Part shown: in pieces, positions 9,625 to 21,504 of the stretch
Numbering within the stretch: the first letter of the stretch is position 1
How the letters are laid out: every line of letters starts with the position of its first letter
Assembly (NCBI RefSeq): GCF_000063605.1
Contig: NC_009497.1
Coordinates: 434,001-498,000, forward strand
Reading direction: 5' to 3'
DNA: 64,000 nt
From: Mycoplasmopsis agalactiae PG2
GTDB taxonomy: Bacteria; Bacillota_I; Bacilli_A; Mycoplasmatales; Metamycoplasmataceae
Program-made: the position numbers and the translations under genes
The notes under the pieces: generated by a model
Seen by the model: only the letters and a program-made list of their open reading frames with translations
The model's database searches: none
Told to the model about the DNA's origin: nothing

Positions 9625-11184
9625 ATGAGATCAAAAAAATTTGCCTACTGGTGAAGGAATAGCAAAATCAGAAGCTTTTTTAAAAAGATTAGATTATGAA
9701 CTAAAAATGGTACAAAAGTTAAATTTATTTTATTAATGTATGCCTTAGTAGTTTTAATAATCACTCTTTTTTTACATAGTAAAATAACTCATAACCTTGA
9801 TTATGTTGCTGAAAACAAAATAACTTTTTGGGATGCTTTTTTCACAACTTGTAGTGCTTTTAGTAACACTGGATTAGTTAGCCATTCTACTTATAAAGCT
9901 TGAAATATGTTTGGGCAAAGTTTGATTGCTATTGCTGCTCTTTTAGGTGGTTTTGGGCTTTTTGCACTGAAAATATTTTTAATTAATGTTATTTTCATGA
10001 AAGGTCATGTAAGTCTCAGTGATGTTGAATTAGTTTCATATGAAAGAGGGCATTCTGACTTTTTCAAAAACAAAAGAATGATTATCGATTCAATGATCTT
10101 TTTGATGGTCACATTGCTTTTAGCTAGCATTGGCTTATCGTTTTATTTTTATTATGTAAGTCCAAAAACTGAATTAGCGCACTTAAGGGAAGTGGTAGGC
10201 AATAACAGTGCTAATTTTGATAATCCATATCATAACTGAAGCCATAGTTTTAGATTTGGTGTTTTTCATGCAATAAGTGCGATTAACAACGCCGGCTTTG
10301 ACATAATTGGTGACAACTCACTAATGCCATATTATAAAAATATTGGCTTACAAGTTATTATTATGGCACTATTTTTAATTGGCGGTATAGGCTATCCAGT
10401 TATTCATGATGTACTTAATTACATAAGAATTAAAAGCATTAATAAAAATGCATATTACAATTGAAGCTTGTTTACTAAGATCTCAATTGTTACTTATTTA
10501 ATTGTCACTTTATTTGGTTTTATTTTTGTCATATCATTTGAATTATCATCAACCGATTCTATTTTTAAGTCTAATTTACAGTACTATGGGAATAATGCCT
10601 ACAAAACCTGATCATTATTATTTATGGTTATATCAACTCGTAGTGCAGGATTTTCAACCCTAAATTTACACTTATTATCTGAGCCAACATTATGAGTTTT
10701 AGGCACCTTAATGTTCATTGGAGCAGCTCCTGCTTCTACTGGTGGTGGTATTAGAACTACTACATTTGCAATTTTATTTTTACTAGTCATAAGTAAGGTT
10801 TTTGGAAGGCCAAATGTTAGAGCATTTAAACGCCAAGTAGATAGTGATACTGTTAAAATGAGCACAATAGTTTTAACTATCAGCGTTGTTTTAGTTGGCT
10901 TTGTTTCACTAGTTGTAATGTCTAGTTTTGATAACTTCAGTGGCTTAATTCCAAGAGCAAAATATAGTGCAACACATGTATTTTTTGAAGTATTTTCAGC
11001 TTTTGGAACTTCTGGTTTAACAACGGGAATTACTAGCTCGCTAAATGTTGGTTCTAAAATTGTACTAAGCATTTTGATGTTCATTGGTCAATTTGGAGTA
11101 AGCAGTAGTGTTTTAATATGAACCAGCAAGAAAAATTACGCTTATAAATACAATTACATTTCAGAATCAGTCACAATCGGTTAA
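9625..11184 (+). CDS. ktrB: Potassium uptake channel subunit KtrB/TrkH
   Basis: 519 aa integral membrane protein of the SKT superfamily. Four membrane-pore-membrane units each show a filter-type segment with its Gly: S-N-T-G-L-V-S, N-N-A-G-F-D-I-I-G, T-R-S-A-G-F-S-T-L and G-T-S-G-L-T-T-G. It imports K+ driven by membrane potential or Na+ under KtrA control. Many Trp are TGA. Start chosen at 9625, where GGCGG lies 10 nt upstream. The ATG at 9574 would add 17 residues. Confidence 0.92.
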
Positions 11185-11196
11185 AAGGAGAGTTTT

Positions 11197-11649
11197 ATGG
11201 ACGGCATAAATATTGACAAATTAAATAAATTTGCTTCATATTCTAGAAACAAAAAATTTCTTTATTCTGCCTATTTTATAGGCTTATTAGTATTCTTGTA
11301 CACTGTGTCAGTTATTATTGCACTTTTAGTTTATCGTAAATGAACTAATGTTACACTTGGACTAATTATTTCTCTTTCAGTGATAGCTTTTATTTGATTT
11401 ATATTCCTTGGGCCAGTTTTACAACTGCTTAGCTTATCATTTGTAGCTTTTAGAGCACTGGAAGGTGACCCGAATCCTTGAAGAAGCAAAAAACCTTATT
11501 TATGATTACTTAATTTCCAAGCATATTTCGCCTTTTATGCCTATAATCTAATCAACAAGAGAAAAAATTGATTCACTAAAGATGAAAAACAAAAGTTAGT
11601 TGCCTGATTGTTTAATCAAGATGACAACGTGAGGTTAAGAGCTAGATAA
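11197..11649 (+). CDS. Small membrane protein downstream of ktrB
   Basis: 150 aa with two or three predicted membrane helices (about residues 22-45, 52-75 and possibly 76-87) and a basic C-terminal third rich in Lys, Arg and aromatic residues. It follows ktrB by 12 nt with AAAGGAGAG as ribosome-binding site, so it is in the same operon. I do not recognise the family. A role with the K+ transporter is only suggested by position. Confidence 0.8.
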
Positions 11650-11724
11650 AACAAACAGCTTTGCATTATTTGCACGGCTTTTTTAATTAAGAATGCTTCT
11701 TTATTAAAAATAAAGAATTATCGA

Positions 11725-11761
11725 CCAAAATAAAAAAATTAAAGCATTATAATTATTTAAT
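11725..11761 (+). promoter_or_regulatory. uvrBA promoter, probably giving a leaderless mRNA
   Basis: TATAAT at 11748-11753 ends only 8 nt before the uvrB ATG. Transcription starting 6-7 nt downstream would begin at or beside the start codon. There is no Shine-Dalgarno before uvrB. No good -35 box is visible. Confidence 0.6.
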
Positions 11762-13771
11762 ATGTATAGTTTCAAATTGCACTCATCTTATGCTCCAGCA
11801 GGCGATCAACCTAAAGCGATTAATGAATTAGTGGAAGGCATTAAAAATAATGTCAAAGAGCAAGTATTGCAAGGTGTAACAGGAAGTGGTAAAACATTTA
11901 CAATTGCTAATGTCATTAATCAATTTAACCGCCCTGTTTTAGTCTTATCGCACAATAAAACATTAGCAGGTCAGCTTTATACTGAACTAAAAGGCTTTTT
12001 TCCTGAAAACAAAGTTGAATATTTTGTTTCATATTTTGACTATTACCGTCCTGAAGCATACATTCCTTCAAGCGATTCATATATTGATAAAACTAGTAAA
12101 CGTAATGCTGAAATAGATTCGATGCGTATGAGTGCTGTTAACTCTATTTTAAGCCGTAATGATACTATTGTAGTAGCTTCTGTTTCTGCTATTTATGGTG
12201 CTTTGAATCCATATGAGTATGAAAATAACTTTATGACAATTCATAAAGGTCAAAAAATTTCACGCAATGATTTTATTCGCTCACTTATAAAAAGAAATTA
12301 CTTTCGTAATGATGTTAATTCTGAGCTTGGTTCATTTGCTGTTAAAGGCGATTTGGTTTTAATTCAGCCTGTTTATGACAACTCATTTATGATCAGAGTT
12401 GACTTTTTTGGTGACGAAATTGAATCAATTAAAACAATGCACCCAATAACTAAAGAAGTTTTTGCTAGCTATGATGAATTTTTGCTCTTTCCTGGTGATG
12501 CATACACAGTCAATAATGACATACTTAAGCAAACTGTTGAATTAGCTAGAATTGAATTAGAAGAAAGAATTGCTTATTTTGAAAAAAATAATAGGCTGCT
12601 TGAAGCACAAAGAATCAAAGAAAGAGTAGAAAGAGACCTTGATTCATTAGCAGAATTTGGAACTTGTCCAGGAATTGAAAATTATTCTATGTACCTTGAT
12701 AACAGGACTTTTGGTCAAAGACCTTATACTTTATTAGACTATTTTCATGATAAAAATCCTATTGTTTTTATTGATGAATCACACATGATGATACCACAAT
12801 TAAGAGCCATGTTTAAAGGTGATAGATCGCGTAAGCAAGCTTTAGTTGACTATGGTTTTAGATTGCCAAGTGCCTTAGATAATAGACCATTAACATTTGA
12901 AGAGTTTGAAAATAGTTTTGATTTTCAAAAAATATATATTTCAGCTACTCCTGATGAATATGAATTAGATAAAACTCATGGAGTGGTGACCACATTATTT
13001 GTACGGCCAACAGGATTACTAAATCCTTCTATTGAAGTAAGGCCAGCTAAAGGTCAAATTGAAAATATTTATGATGAACTGCAAAAGCAAAAAGAAAAAG
13101 GGGAAAGAACATTAATCTTAACAACCACAAAGTCTTTAGCTGAAGAGCTAACTAGATATTTCATGGAAAAAAATGAAAAAATCGCTTATATTCATAGTGA
13201 GCATAAAACTTTTGAAAGAAATGAAATCTTAAGAAAGCTTAGAAAAGGCATTTATGACTGTGTTGTCGGAATTAACTTGCTGCGTGAAGGGATTGATTTA
13301 CCGGAAGTGAGCTTAATTATGGTGCTTGATGCTGATAATGAAAGCTTTTTCCGTTCAACAAGAAGCTTAATTCAGATAACAGGTAGAGCAGCTAGAAACA
13401 GTAATGGTAGAGTAATATTTTATGCTGATTCAGTTTCAAAGAGTATGCAAGAAACAATACTACAAAACAGTGAGATTCGTCAAATTCAGGAAGAATATAA
13501 CTTAAAACATAACATTGTTCCTAAAACAATTATTAAGCCAATTCCAGAGCCAATTCATAATCAAAAAATGGCTGATGCTATTTCATTTTATTTCAAAAAC
13601 TCTAGCTCTAAAAACCAAGATGGCAAGCTATCTAAAGATGAATTAATTGAAAAATTAAGAAAACAAATGGAACAAGCTGCTAAAGAATTAGACTATGAAA
13701 GAGCAATGGAAATAAGAGATATTATTATTGAGTTGCGCGAAGGCAATAGCAGTTTAAATAAGGAGGGCTAA
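11762..13771 (+). CDS. uvrB: Excinuclease ABC subunit B
   Basis: 669 aa, full length. Walker A G-V-T-G-S-G-K-T is at residues 38-45. The flexible beta-hairpin segment [12 protein letters not shown] that inserts between the DNA strands follows near residue 90. Helicase motifs include F-I-D-E-S-H and Q-I-T-G-R-A-A-R-N. The C-terminal UVR coiled coil for UvrC contact is at the end ([12 protein letters not shown]). It acts in nucleotide excision repair. uvrA follows after 1 nt. Confidence 0.97.
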   Translation: MYSFKLHSSYAPAGDQPKAINELVEGIKNNVKEQVLQGVTGSGKTFTIANVINQFNRPVLVLSHNKTLAGQLYTELKGFFPENKVEYFVSYFDYYRPEAYIPSSDSYIDKTSKRNAEIDSMRMSAVNSILSRNDTIVVASVSAIYGALNPYEYENNFMTIHKGQKISRNDFIRSLIKRNYFRNDVNSELGSFAVKGDLVLIQPVYDNSFMIRVDFFGDEIESIKTMHPITKEVFASYDEFLLFPGDAYTVNNDILKQTVELARIELEERIAYFEKNNRLLEAQRIKERVERDLDSLAEFGTCPGIENYSMYLDNRTFGQRPYTLLDYFHDKNPIVFIDESHMMIPQLRAMFKGDRSRKQALVDYGFRLPSALDNRPLTFEEFENSFDFQKIYISATPDEYELDKTHGVVTTLFVRPTGLLNPSIEVRPAKGQIENIYDELQKQKEKGERTLILTTTKSLAEELTRYFMEKNEKIAYIHSEHKTFERNEILRKLRKGIYDCVVGINLLREGIDLPEVSLIMVLDADNESFFRSTRSLIQITGRAARNSNGRVIFYADSVSKSMQETILQNSEIRQIQEEYNLKHNIVPKTIIKPIPEPIHNQKMADAISFYFKNSSSKNQDGKLSKDELIEKLRKQMEQAAKELDYERAMEIRDIIIELREGNSSLNKEG

Positions 13772-13772
13772 G

Positions 13773-16604
13773 ATGAGTGCAAGAGATCAAATTATTATTC
13801 ACGGCGCAAAAGAAAATAATTTAAAAAACATTGATTTAACAATACCTAAAAACAAGTTAATTGTCTTTACAGGCCTATCTGGCAGTGGTAAAAGTAGTTT
13901 GGCCTTTAACACAATTTATGAAGAAGGTCGCCGTAGATATGTTGATAGTTTAAGCAACTATGCGCGCTTATTTTTAGGTGGAACTAATAAGCCTAATGTT
14001 GATTCAATTGAAGGACTTAGCCCTTCTATTTCAATTGAGCAAAAAACAACTCATAATAACCCTAGATCAACTGTTGGAACTGTGACTGAAATTTATGACT
14101 ATTTCAGACTCCTTTTTGCTCGTATTGGCAAGCCTTATTGTCCTAATCATAAGATTCCTATCACTACGCAAACTAATAATGATATTTTAAAAAGCATCTA
14201 TGAATTTCCTGATCAAACTCGTTTATACATACTTTCGCCAATTGTAGATGGCGAAAAAGGTACACATGCAAACCTTTTTGAAAGGCTTAAAAAAGAAGGC
14301 TTCTTGCGCGTGCAGGTTGATGGACAAATTTATTCACTAGATGATGAAATTAAATTAGAAAAAAATATTAAGCATTACATTGACATTGTTGTTGATAGAG
14401 TTGTGCTTAATGAAGAGAATCAAAATAGAATTTCTGAAGCAATTAGTGTTGCTTTAGATTATTCTAAAGGACTATTGAAAGTTGAAACAACTGAAGGCGA
14501 AGTTAAAAAGTTTTCTAAATTACACTCATGTATTTATAAAGACTTTGATATGCCTAAAATTGATACTAAACTTTTTTCATTCAATGCGCCTTTTGGTTCA
14601 TGTGAGCTATGCAAAGGATTAGGAGTTAATTTAAGAGCTGATTTTGATGCCTTGGTTCCTGAAAAATGAAGAACTATTAATGATGGCGCTATTAAAATTT
14701 ATGCAAATATAATTAATAGCCAAAATTTAGAATGGCAAGAGTTTGATATTCTCCTAAACACCTATGAAATAGACAAAAACACACCAATTGATCAGCTTTC
14801 TAAAGAAGAAATTGATATCATAAAATATGGCTCAAAAGAAGATATTGAGTATGTTTTAGTTTCATCAAGCGGAAATAAAACTAGAAGAAATAGACATATT
14901 CCTGGAATTTTAGAAAAAATTGAAAATGATTACTTTAACACTTCTAGCGAAAGAATTAGAGACTGACTTAAAAAGTACATGGGTTCATTTACATGTGAAA
15001 AGTGTAAAGGCTCAAGATTGAACAAATATGCACTTAGCATAAAGGTAAATGATTATAACATTGATGATTTTACAAGAATGAGTGTTGAAGATGTTCTAGA
15101 AGCTTTAGAAAATCTAAAACTAAACAGTGAAGAGACATATATTTCACAACTTATCTTAAATGAGTTATATAACCGTTTACATTTTTTAAAAAATGTGGGT
15201 TTAGGCTACTTAACTCTTAATCGTAATGCTGAAACTTTAAGTGGGGGCGAAAGCCAAAGAATAAAGTTAGCTACACAAATTGGTTCAAATTTAACAGGTG
15301 TTTTATATGTTTTAGATGAGCCTTCTATTGGGCTTCATCAAAAAGATAATGAAAAACTTATTCAGACACTAAAAAATATGGTTAATTTAGGTAACACTTT
15401 GATTGTTGTTGAGCACGATGAAGACACTATCAGAAGTGCAGATTATATTGTTGACATTGGGCCTTATGCAGGCGTACATGGCGGCGAAGTAGTTGTGCAA
15501 GGCTCGCTTGATGATATAAAAAATTGTGAAGAGTCATTAACTGGTAATTATTTAAGTGGCAAAAGAAAAATAGATGTACCATCTTTTAGAAGAAGCGGAA
15601 ATGGCAAAGTTTTAGTAATTAATGGCGCTAGTGAAAACAATTTAAAAAATATTAATGTTAAGTTCCCACTTGGCAAATTTATTGGTGTAACTGGCGTTTC
15701 AGGAAGTGGCAAAAGTAGCTTAGTTAACGAGATATTAGTCAAAGGACTAACTAAATATTTATTAAAAACACAAACTGAAAAAGTAGGCAAATTCACTTCA
15801 TTTAGTGGTTCATTTAACATTGACAAAATTGTCGCTGTTAACCAAAGCCCAATTGGCAGGACTCCTAGAAGTAATCCTGCTACTTATACCTCAGTTTTTG
15901 ATGATATTAGAGACATATTTGCTTCAGTTGAAGAATCAAAAGCAAGAGGATATGCTAAAGGAAGATTTAGCTTCAACGTCCCTGGTGGACGGTGCGAAAA
16001 ATGTTCGGGTGATGGTTATTTAAGAATTGAAATGCACTTTTTACCAGATGTTTATGTCCCTTGCGATGAGTGTGAAGGCAAAAGATATAATAGAGAGACA
16101 CTAGAAATAAAATACAGAGGAAAAAATATAGCTGATGTTTTAGATATGACAGTTGAAGATGCCTTAGAATTTTTTGAAGCACGTGCTAATATTAAGAATA
16201 AATTGCAAACTTTAAGTGATGTAGGCTTAAATTACATAAAACTAGGTCAGCCTTCTACAACACTAAGTGGTGGGGAAGCACAAAGAGTTAAGCTTGCTAC
16301 ATATTTACAAAAACCACCTACTGGCAAAACTATTTATGTCTTAGATGAGCCTACAACAGGATTGCACTCATATGATGTTGCTAACTTGCTTAGTGTGCTT
16401 AATAAAATTGTCGATAATGGGGATACTGTTGTGGTAATTGAGCATAATCTTGATGTTATTAAAAACTGCGATCATATTATTGATCTTGGGCCAGATGGCG
16501 GTAAAAATGGCGGTATGGTCATAGCCACTGGAACCCCTGAACAAGTTGCTAAAATTGAAAAGAGCTACACTGGCCAATATTTGAAGAAAATCCTTAATTT
16601 ATAG
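13773..16604 (+). CDS. uvrA: Excinuclease ABC subunit A
   Basis: 943 aa, usual UvrA size, two ABC ATPase modules. Walker A boxes G-L-S-G-S-G-K-S and G-V-S-G-S-G-K-S and two signature motifs (L-S-G-G-E-S-Q-R and L-S-G-G-E-A-Q-R) are present. Zinc-finger cysteines appear as C-E-L-C, C-E-K-C, C-E-K-C and C-D-E-C pairs. It recognises DNA damage and loads UvrB. Two TGA Trp codons interrupt it under the standard code near 14670 and 14964. It is coupled to uvrB and followed by the NERD gene after 15 nt. Confidence 0.97.
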
Positions 16605-16619
16605 GGCTAAAAGGAAAAT

Positions 16620-17306
16620 ATGATTGGAATTATATTAGCGTTAGTTTTAGTTACCATTGTCATTATACTTGGCATATTCTTTGGTGCAAGAACTAGCAAA
16701 AAAACAACTCAAACTAAGACAAAAGGCAAGATTTTCGAAGAAACAATTAAAGAAAAATTGTCATATATAGCTGAGCAGAAAAATTACAAACTTTTAGATG
16801 GCGGGCTTTTTAAGTATGCTGAAAATAATTATTTTGAGCTTGATGGGATATTAATAACTTCTAAGGCTGTTTATATAATTGAAGCAAAACGTTATATTGG
16901 CTACTTACATGGCGGATTTTTTGATGATTATTTGCTCTTAAGAGATGAAAGAAAAGAAATTAAAGTTAAAAACCCTTTTAATCAAAACTATAGACACATA
17001 AGACATTTTATTAATATGTGTAAGATAAATGTTTCAATTTTTTCCTTAATTATTTTCCCTGATTCAACCACTGTTGATATTGATAAACAAGAGCCATCAA
17101 CAATAATAGCATCCAAAAGTAACCTTGATTTGCTATTAGATGAAGTTGAGACATATATGACTAATGATCCTGATTTAGAGCCTTTCAAAGTAAATGATAT
17201 AATAGATGCAATTGCCAAAAATAGAGCTCAATCAGAGAATGATAATTTTAAATTTAACCAAATAATTTCGCAAAATAATGAAAACCAATACTTTGATAGA
17301 GCTTAA
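16620..17306 (+). CDS. Membrane-anchored NERD-domain protein
   Basis: 228 aa. An N-terminal membrane helix (residues about 2-24) is followed by a nuclease-related (NERD) domain: G-K-I-F-E-E near 40, then L-D-G-I-L-I-T-S-K-A-V-Y-I-I-E-A-K-R-Y, which contains the D...E-x-K signature of restriction-like nucleases. The C-terminus is polar. NERD proteins are predicted to handle DNA but are rarely characterised. It follows uvrA closely and probably shares its transcript, and it overlaps the next gene by 29 nt. Confidence 0.8.
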   Translation: MIGIILALVLVTIVIILGIFFGARTSKKTTQTKTKGKIFEETIKEKLSYIAEQKNYKLLDGGLFKYAENNYFELDGILITSKAVYIIEAKRYIGYLHGGFFDDYLLLRDERKEIKVKNPFNQNYRHIRHFINMCKINVSIFSLIIFPDSTTVDIDKQEPSTIIASKSNLDLLLDEVETYMTNDPDLEPFKVNDIIDAIAKNRAQSENDNFKFNQIISQNNENQYFDRA

Positions 17307-18084
17307 AACTGTTTTATTTGATTCAAAAACATTTACAGTTTTTTATAAGCACAGTTCTAAATCAAAACACTTTAAACTTGTGCTTTATGATAGAGAAAAT
17401 AAAATAGTTTTAACTTCGCCAATTGAAAATTTTACAATAGAAAACTGACATAATTTTCAGTTAGATAATTTACTTTTTAAGCTATTAAACAGGCACAAGA
17501 ATAAAAAAGACAAAATCAATAACAGCTCAAAATATAAACAAGTCTATTTAAGCTATAGTGCAGATAATCACACAATTACATTATTTGATCAATTAGTTAA
17601 TTTAGAGTGAAAATATCATAGTCGCTCTAGTTATAGTTATAATTTTGATTTAGAGCAATCGAAGCTGCAAATATATTGCAATGAAATAGTTAAAAACGAT
17701 AATGAAAAGCGTAAAAAAATATATATTTATGTAATATCAAGAATTTTAGAAAACTTTGTTGCTAAAAAACAAGAAGAATTTGTAGAAAAAATAAACAAAG
17801 CAGGATTTGCGCTAATAAATCCTACATTTAAGATAAGTTTAAAAAAATCTGCTTGAGGAACAAATATAAAAAGAGGCAAAAGACTAGGCAAAATAACATA
17901 TGATGTTAAAATGATAGCAATGCCAATTAGATTAATTGAAGCTGTTATTTTGCATGAATTAATCCATGAATTTCATCCTAATCATAGTGACAAATTTTAT
18001 GAAACTGGCTCACTTATAATGTATGATTTTAAATTAAGAAATAAAGAAATAAATAAACTTATTGTACAGATAGTTGATTACTAA
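17278..18084 (+). CDS. YgjP-like (DUF45) zinc metallopeptidase
   Basis: 268 aa. Near the C-terminus H-E-L-I-H-E-F-H-P-N-H-S-D-K-F-Y matches the H-E-L-x-H...H zinc signature of the YgjP/DUF45 and SprT-like group, and R-L-G-K-I-T-Y-D precedes it. The ATG overlaps the end of the NERD gene by 29 nt, indicating translational coupling. Substrate unknown. Members are thought to be cytoplasmic proteases, some linked with DNA-protein repair. It follows uvrBA and the NERD gene, so a repair context is possible but not shown. Confidence 0.8.
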
Positions 18085-18129
18085 TAGTACTATAAAACAG
18101 CTATATATTTAAATTATGGAGTAATAATT

Positions 18130-19233
18130 ATGGGATTAAAAGCAGGAATTGTTGGACTTCCAAATGTTGGAAAAAGCACACTATTTAGTGCACTTACAAA
18201 ACATCAAGTTGAGGCTTCAAATTATGCCTTTACAACTATAGATCCAAATATAAGCAGTGTTGCACTTAAAGATCAAAGACTAGTTGAACTAGCAAAAATT
18301 GTTAATCCTGCAAAAATAGTTCCTGCAACTTTTGACTTTGTTGACATTGCTGGACTAGTTAAGGGAGCTTCTAAAGGTGAAGGGCTAGGTAACAAGTTTC
18401 TCTCAAATATAAGAGAAGTAGATGCAATTATTCATGTAGTAAGATGTTTCGAAAACAAAGACATTATGCATGTAGCTAACGAAGTTAATCCAGTTAATGA
18501 CAAAAATGTTATTAATTATGAACTTATGTTAGCTGATATTGAAACTGTTACAAATATAATCAATAGAATTAGCAAGAAAGCTAAAGCAGGTGACAAATTA
18601 GCACTTTTAGAATACAATTTGGCTCAAAAAATTAAGCAAACGTTAGAAAACGAAATGCCAGTAAGATCATTATTACAATCACTTTCTGAAGAAGAAACAA
18701 AACTTATTAAAACATATCATTTATTAACTGCTAAGCCAATTATTTATGTAGCTAATTTATCAACTGAACAAATAAGTAATTATGCTAATGACAAATTATT
18801 TAATGAGCTTAAAAACTCATTAGCTCATGATGAAAAAATTATCCCTATATCTGTGCAATTAGAATCAGAACTAGCACAAGTTGATGAAGCTGAGGCAAAT
18901 GAGTGACTTAGTTCATACAATATAAGTCTTAGCGGACTAGATATCTTAACTAAAGAATCATTTGACTTATTAAAATTAAAAACTTATTTTACATCTGGAC
19001 CAATGGAAGTTAAAGCCTGAACATTTAAAGACGGCATGCTAGCACCACAATGTGCAGGCCTTATTCATAGTGATTTTGAGAAAAAATTCATTAAAGCTGA
19101 CATTATTAGTTACGAAAATTATATACAATATAATGGTGAGCAAGGTGCCCGTAATGCCGGCAAAATTAGAAGCGAAGGCAAAAACTACATTATGCAAGAT
19201 GGAGATATTTGCCACTTTAAATTTGGTAAGTAA
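18130..19233 (+). CDS. ychF: Redox-regulated ATPase YchF (Obg family)
   Basis: 367 aa, full length. P-loop G-L-P-N-V-G-K-S at residues 9-16, G3 D-I-A-G-L-V-K-G and the C-terminal TGS domain ending [10 protein letters not shown]. YchF/OLA1 prefers ATP because its G4 motif is altered, and it binds ribosomes in stress control. It has its own upstream region with the 11-mer CTATAAAACAG at 18090-18100, between the previous gene and this ATG. Confidence 0.96.
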
Positions 19234-19245
19234 AATCTTACTTAT

Positions 19246-19319
19246 GGGAGTTTAGTATAATGGTAGTACTGCAGTCTCCAAAACTGCTTGCAAGGGTTCG
19301 ATTCCTTTAACTCCCGCCA
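19246..19319 (+). tRNA. tRNA-Trp (CCA anticodon)
   Basis: Acceptor stem GGGAGTT (19246-19252) / AACTCCC (19309-19315), discriminator G and an encoded CCA end. Anticodon arm GCAGT-CTCCAAA-ACTGC gives anticodon CCA. T arm AAGGG-TTCGATT-CCTTT. It reads UGG. Since TGA is the common Trp codon here, a second tRNA-Trp with UCA anticodon must lie elsewhere in the genome. Confidence 0.95.
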
Positions 19320-19337
19320 TATGTTATTAATACCAAT

Positions 19338-19360
19338 AAGCCTATAAAACAGGCTTTTTT
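19338..19360 (+). terminator. Intrinsic terminator after tRNA-Trp
   Basis: AAGCCT-ATAAAAC-AGGCTT followed by TTTT. It is a 6-bp stem whose loop is the core of the CTATAAAACAG 11-mer. Confidence 0.85.
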
Positions 19361-19421
19361 ATTTATCTAGAAGTATTTTTTCACAGTCTAATCAGAAAAT
19401 AAAATACGATATAATCTTTAC

Positions 19422-19880
19422 ATGACAAATTCTGAAAAATTAAAAAATCTTGAAAAAACAAAGAAGTTTTCTATAGCTTACTTAGCTTTAGTTTTATCTA
19501 TGATAGTTATTGCTATAATAACATCTATTGTTGCATATGTTGTTGTTAAAAGTGAAGTTCCAAAATACATTTATAATATTGATCCAAAAACCTTTAACCC
19601 AGAAAATTACCTAAAACATTCAGCTAGCACATGGCCTATATGAGCTTTTCTAATTATTTACCTATTAGTATTTCCTACATACATCGCTGCATTTATAATA
19701 CTTATTTTTGCCGCAATAATTGCTCATAATCAAAAATATTTAGTTTTATTTATACTAGGTGTTACTATTCCGCTTATTGGAATAGTTGGCACAATTTTAT
19801 ACTTAGTTGAATATAAAAAACTACTAAATAATGAATTAGCAAAAACACCACAAATGCCAAGTGAGGAAGTTAAAATGTAA
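19422..19880 (+). CDS. Hypothetical membrane protein
   Basis: 152 aa with three strongly hydrophobic helices (about residues 20-42, 68-95 and 99-122), a short Lys-rich N-terminus and an acidic tail. The TATAAT-like hexamer at 19409-19414 is 8 nt upstream of the ATG and there is no Shine-Dalgarno, so the mRNA may be leaderless. I do not recognise the family. A short hairpin with a T-run (AAAATG/CATTTT) follows at about 19880-19900. Confidence 0.75.
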
Positions 19881-19955
19881 AATGTCTTGTGGCATTTTTT
19901 ATTCTTTTATCACTATAAAACAGCGTTATATGTAAACTTAGCAACTTAAAAAATA

Positions 19956-19987
19956 CAAAAAACAGCAGTTAAAATTCTGCCGTTTTT
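19956..19987 (-). terminator. Terminator of greA-hpt operon
   Basis: On the minus strand AAAACGGCAG / CTGCTGTTTT with one mismatch, an 8-nt loop and a T6 run, placed 9 nt after the hpt stop. Confidence 0.75.
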
Positions 19988-19995
19988 AATTATCA

Positions 19996-20544
19996 TTATA
20001 AATACTCTTTGTTAAAAATTCCAATATAAGGCAGGTTTCTCATTTCTTCTTGATAGTCTAAACCAAATCCTACCAAAAATTCATCAGGAGCATGGAAGCC
20101 AAACATATCAGCATTTAGTGCAACTTTTCTGCGATATGGCTTATCTAATAAAGTTAAAATTCTTATTGATTTAGGATTTCTTGTTTCTAAAATTTCTTTA
20201 ACTTTATTTAAGGTTATGCCTGAATCAATAACATCTTCAACAATTAAAACATCCTTGCCAGAAATTTCTTCGGCCATGTCCATGATTATCTTAACACTTC
20301 CAAGCGATTTAGAACCACCAGCATAGCTTGAAGCTATCATAAAATCAAGTTTATGATCAATAGTTACATCTTTAATTAATTGGGCTAAAAAAGGAACGCA
20401 GCCTTTTAGTAAGCCAACTATTATTAATCCATCAGTATTTGCGTAAGTTTTGTTAACTCATGATGCTAATTCTGATATTCTTTTCTCTAATTCCTCTTTA
20501 GAATAAATAACTTTAAGAATTCTTTTGTCAATATTATTTTGCAT
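19996..20544 (-). CDS. hpt: Hypoxanthine phosphoribosyltransferase
   Basis: 182 aa, standard size. The PRPP-binding motif D-V-L-I-V-E-D-V-I-D-S-G-I-T-L and the flexible-loop segment A-S-S-Y-A-G-G-S-K are visible, as is the purine-contacting F-L-V-G-F-G-L-D-Y near the C-terminus. It converts hypoxanthine or guanine plus PRPP to IMP/GMP, a key salvage step in mycoplasmas. The start overlaps the end of greA by 11 nt. The upstream part contains one TGA Trp codon (A-S-W-V-N). Confidence 0.95.
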
Positions 20545-21025
20545 AGCTAATATCTAGAACTTTAATGTTGTATTTTTGAGGAACTTCAACTTCAACAACA
20601 TCACCAATTCCATTAGCTTCCATAATTGCTTGCGCAACAGGTGATTCGTTACTAATTTTATTTTCAATAGGATTGCTATCGTGTGGCCCCATTATTGTGA
20701 CAACTAATTCTTTATTTGTTTTCATATTTAGATATCTAACAGTTGCACCAATTCCAGCTTTATTTTGAACAGCACTTTTTGTATCAATTATTTCAGCATT
20801 TTCTAAAATACGTTCTAGTTCTAAAATTCTTCTTTCAACTTCACTTTGACGATCACGAGCTGCATCATATTCAGCATTTTCTGACAAGTCACCTTGAGCT
20901 CTAGCTTCTTTTAAAGAAGCTTGCACTGCTGGACGCTCAACAGTTACTAACTCTGTATATTCATTTTTATATTTGTTGTATGTCTCTTCTGATAAATAAA
21001 TTTTTTCATTTCCAAGTAATGCCAT
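20534..21025 (-). CDS. greA: Transcript cleavage factor GreA
   Basis: 163 aa, typical length. The N-terminal coiled coil carries the acidic tip D-L-S-E-N-A-E-Y-D-A-A that reaches into the RNA polymerase secondary channel. The C-terminal FKBP-like domain ends with I-S-N-E-S-P-V-A-Q-A-I. It rescues backtracked RNA polymerase. It is first in a two-gene operon with hpt. Confidence 0.96.
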   Translation of the reverse strand: MALLGNEKIYLSEETYNKYKNEYTELVTVERPAVQASLKEARAQGDLSENAEYDAARDRQSEVERRILELERILENAEIIDTKSAVQNKAGIGATVRYLNMKTNKELVVTIMGPHDSNPIENKISNESPVAQAIMEANGIGDVVEVEVPQKYNIKVLDISYAK

Positions 21026-21431
21026 TAAGTATTCCGCCTTATGTTTTTACAATTTAATTTTAAATTATATATCAAAAAGCCAATGTTTAAAATTCATAAT
21101 TTTAAATTAGTATTTTAATTTGTTTATACAGCTGTACAAGCCAAAAATAATAAAAAATGCACCTTATTTAAGCTATATAAGCTATTTTTTAAATGCTGAC
21201 ATCAATTAATTGTTTACATATTTGGCTATAAAACAGGCAAATATGGTAATTACTGATCAATAAAGATTACGATTTATAATCAAACTAAAATGGTATTATT
21301 GAATAATTAATTTGAATTATTTTTATGTAATTAGGAACAGTAAAATTTAAGTATGCGATAGCTTTTTAACCCTATGCAATCATTAAAAATTTACATCGTT
21401 TTGCAAGAAAACTCAAATAAAATTTTTTGGA

Positions 21432-21485
21432 GGCAAATTGCAAAAAACTAGGTTTCAAAATTTTTTGCCTAGTTTTTTATTTGCC
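21432..21485 (+). other. Nested hairpin
   Basis: GGCAAAT (21432-21438) pairs with ATTTGCC (21479-21485), and AAAAAACTAGG (21442-21452) pairs with CCTAGTTTTTT (21468-21478). The 3' arm also belongs to the palindrome TTGCC-TTTAAA-GGCAA, so an alternative fold exists. It could be a terminator or ICE-end structure. Confidence 0.5.
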
Positions 21486-21504
21486 TTTAAAGGCAAGATA
21501 AGGG

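Noticed and set aside
15548-16577. Minus-strand open frames inside uvrA
   Set aside because: uvrA is complete and conserved across the stretch, and these frames have no promoter, ribosome site or recognisable protein.
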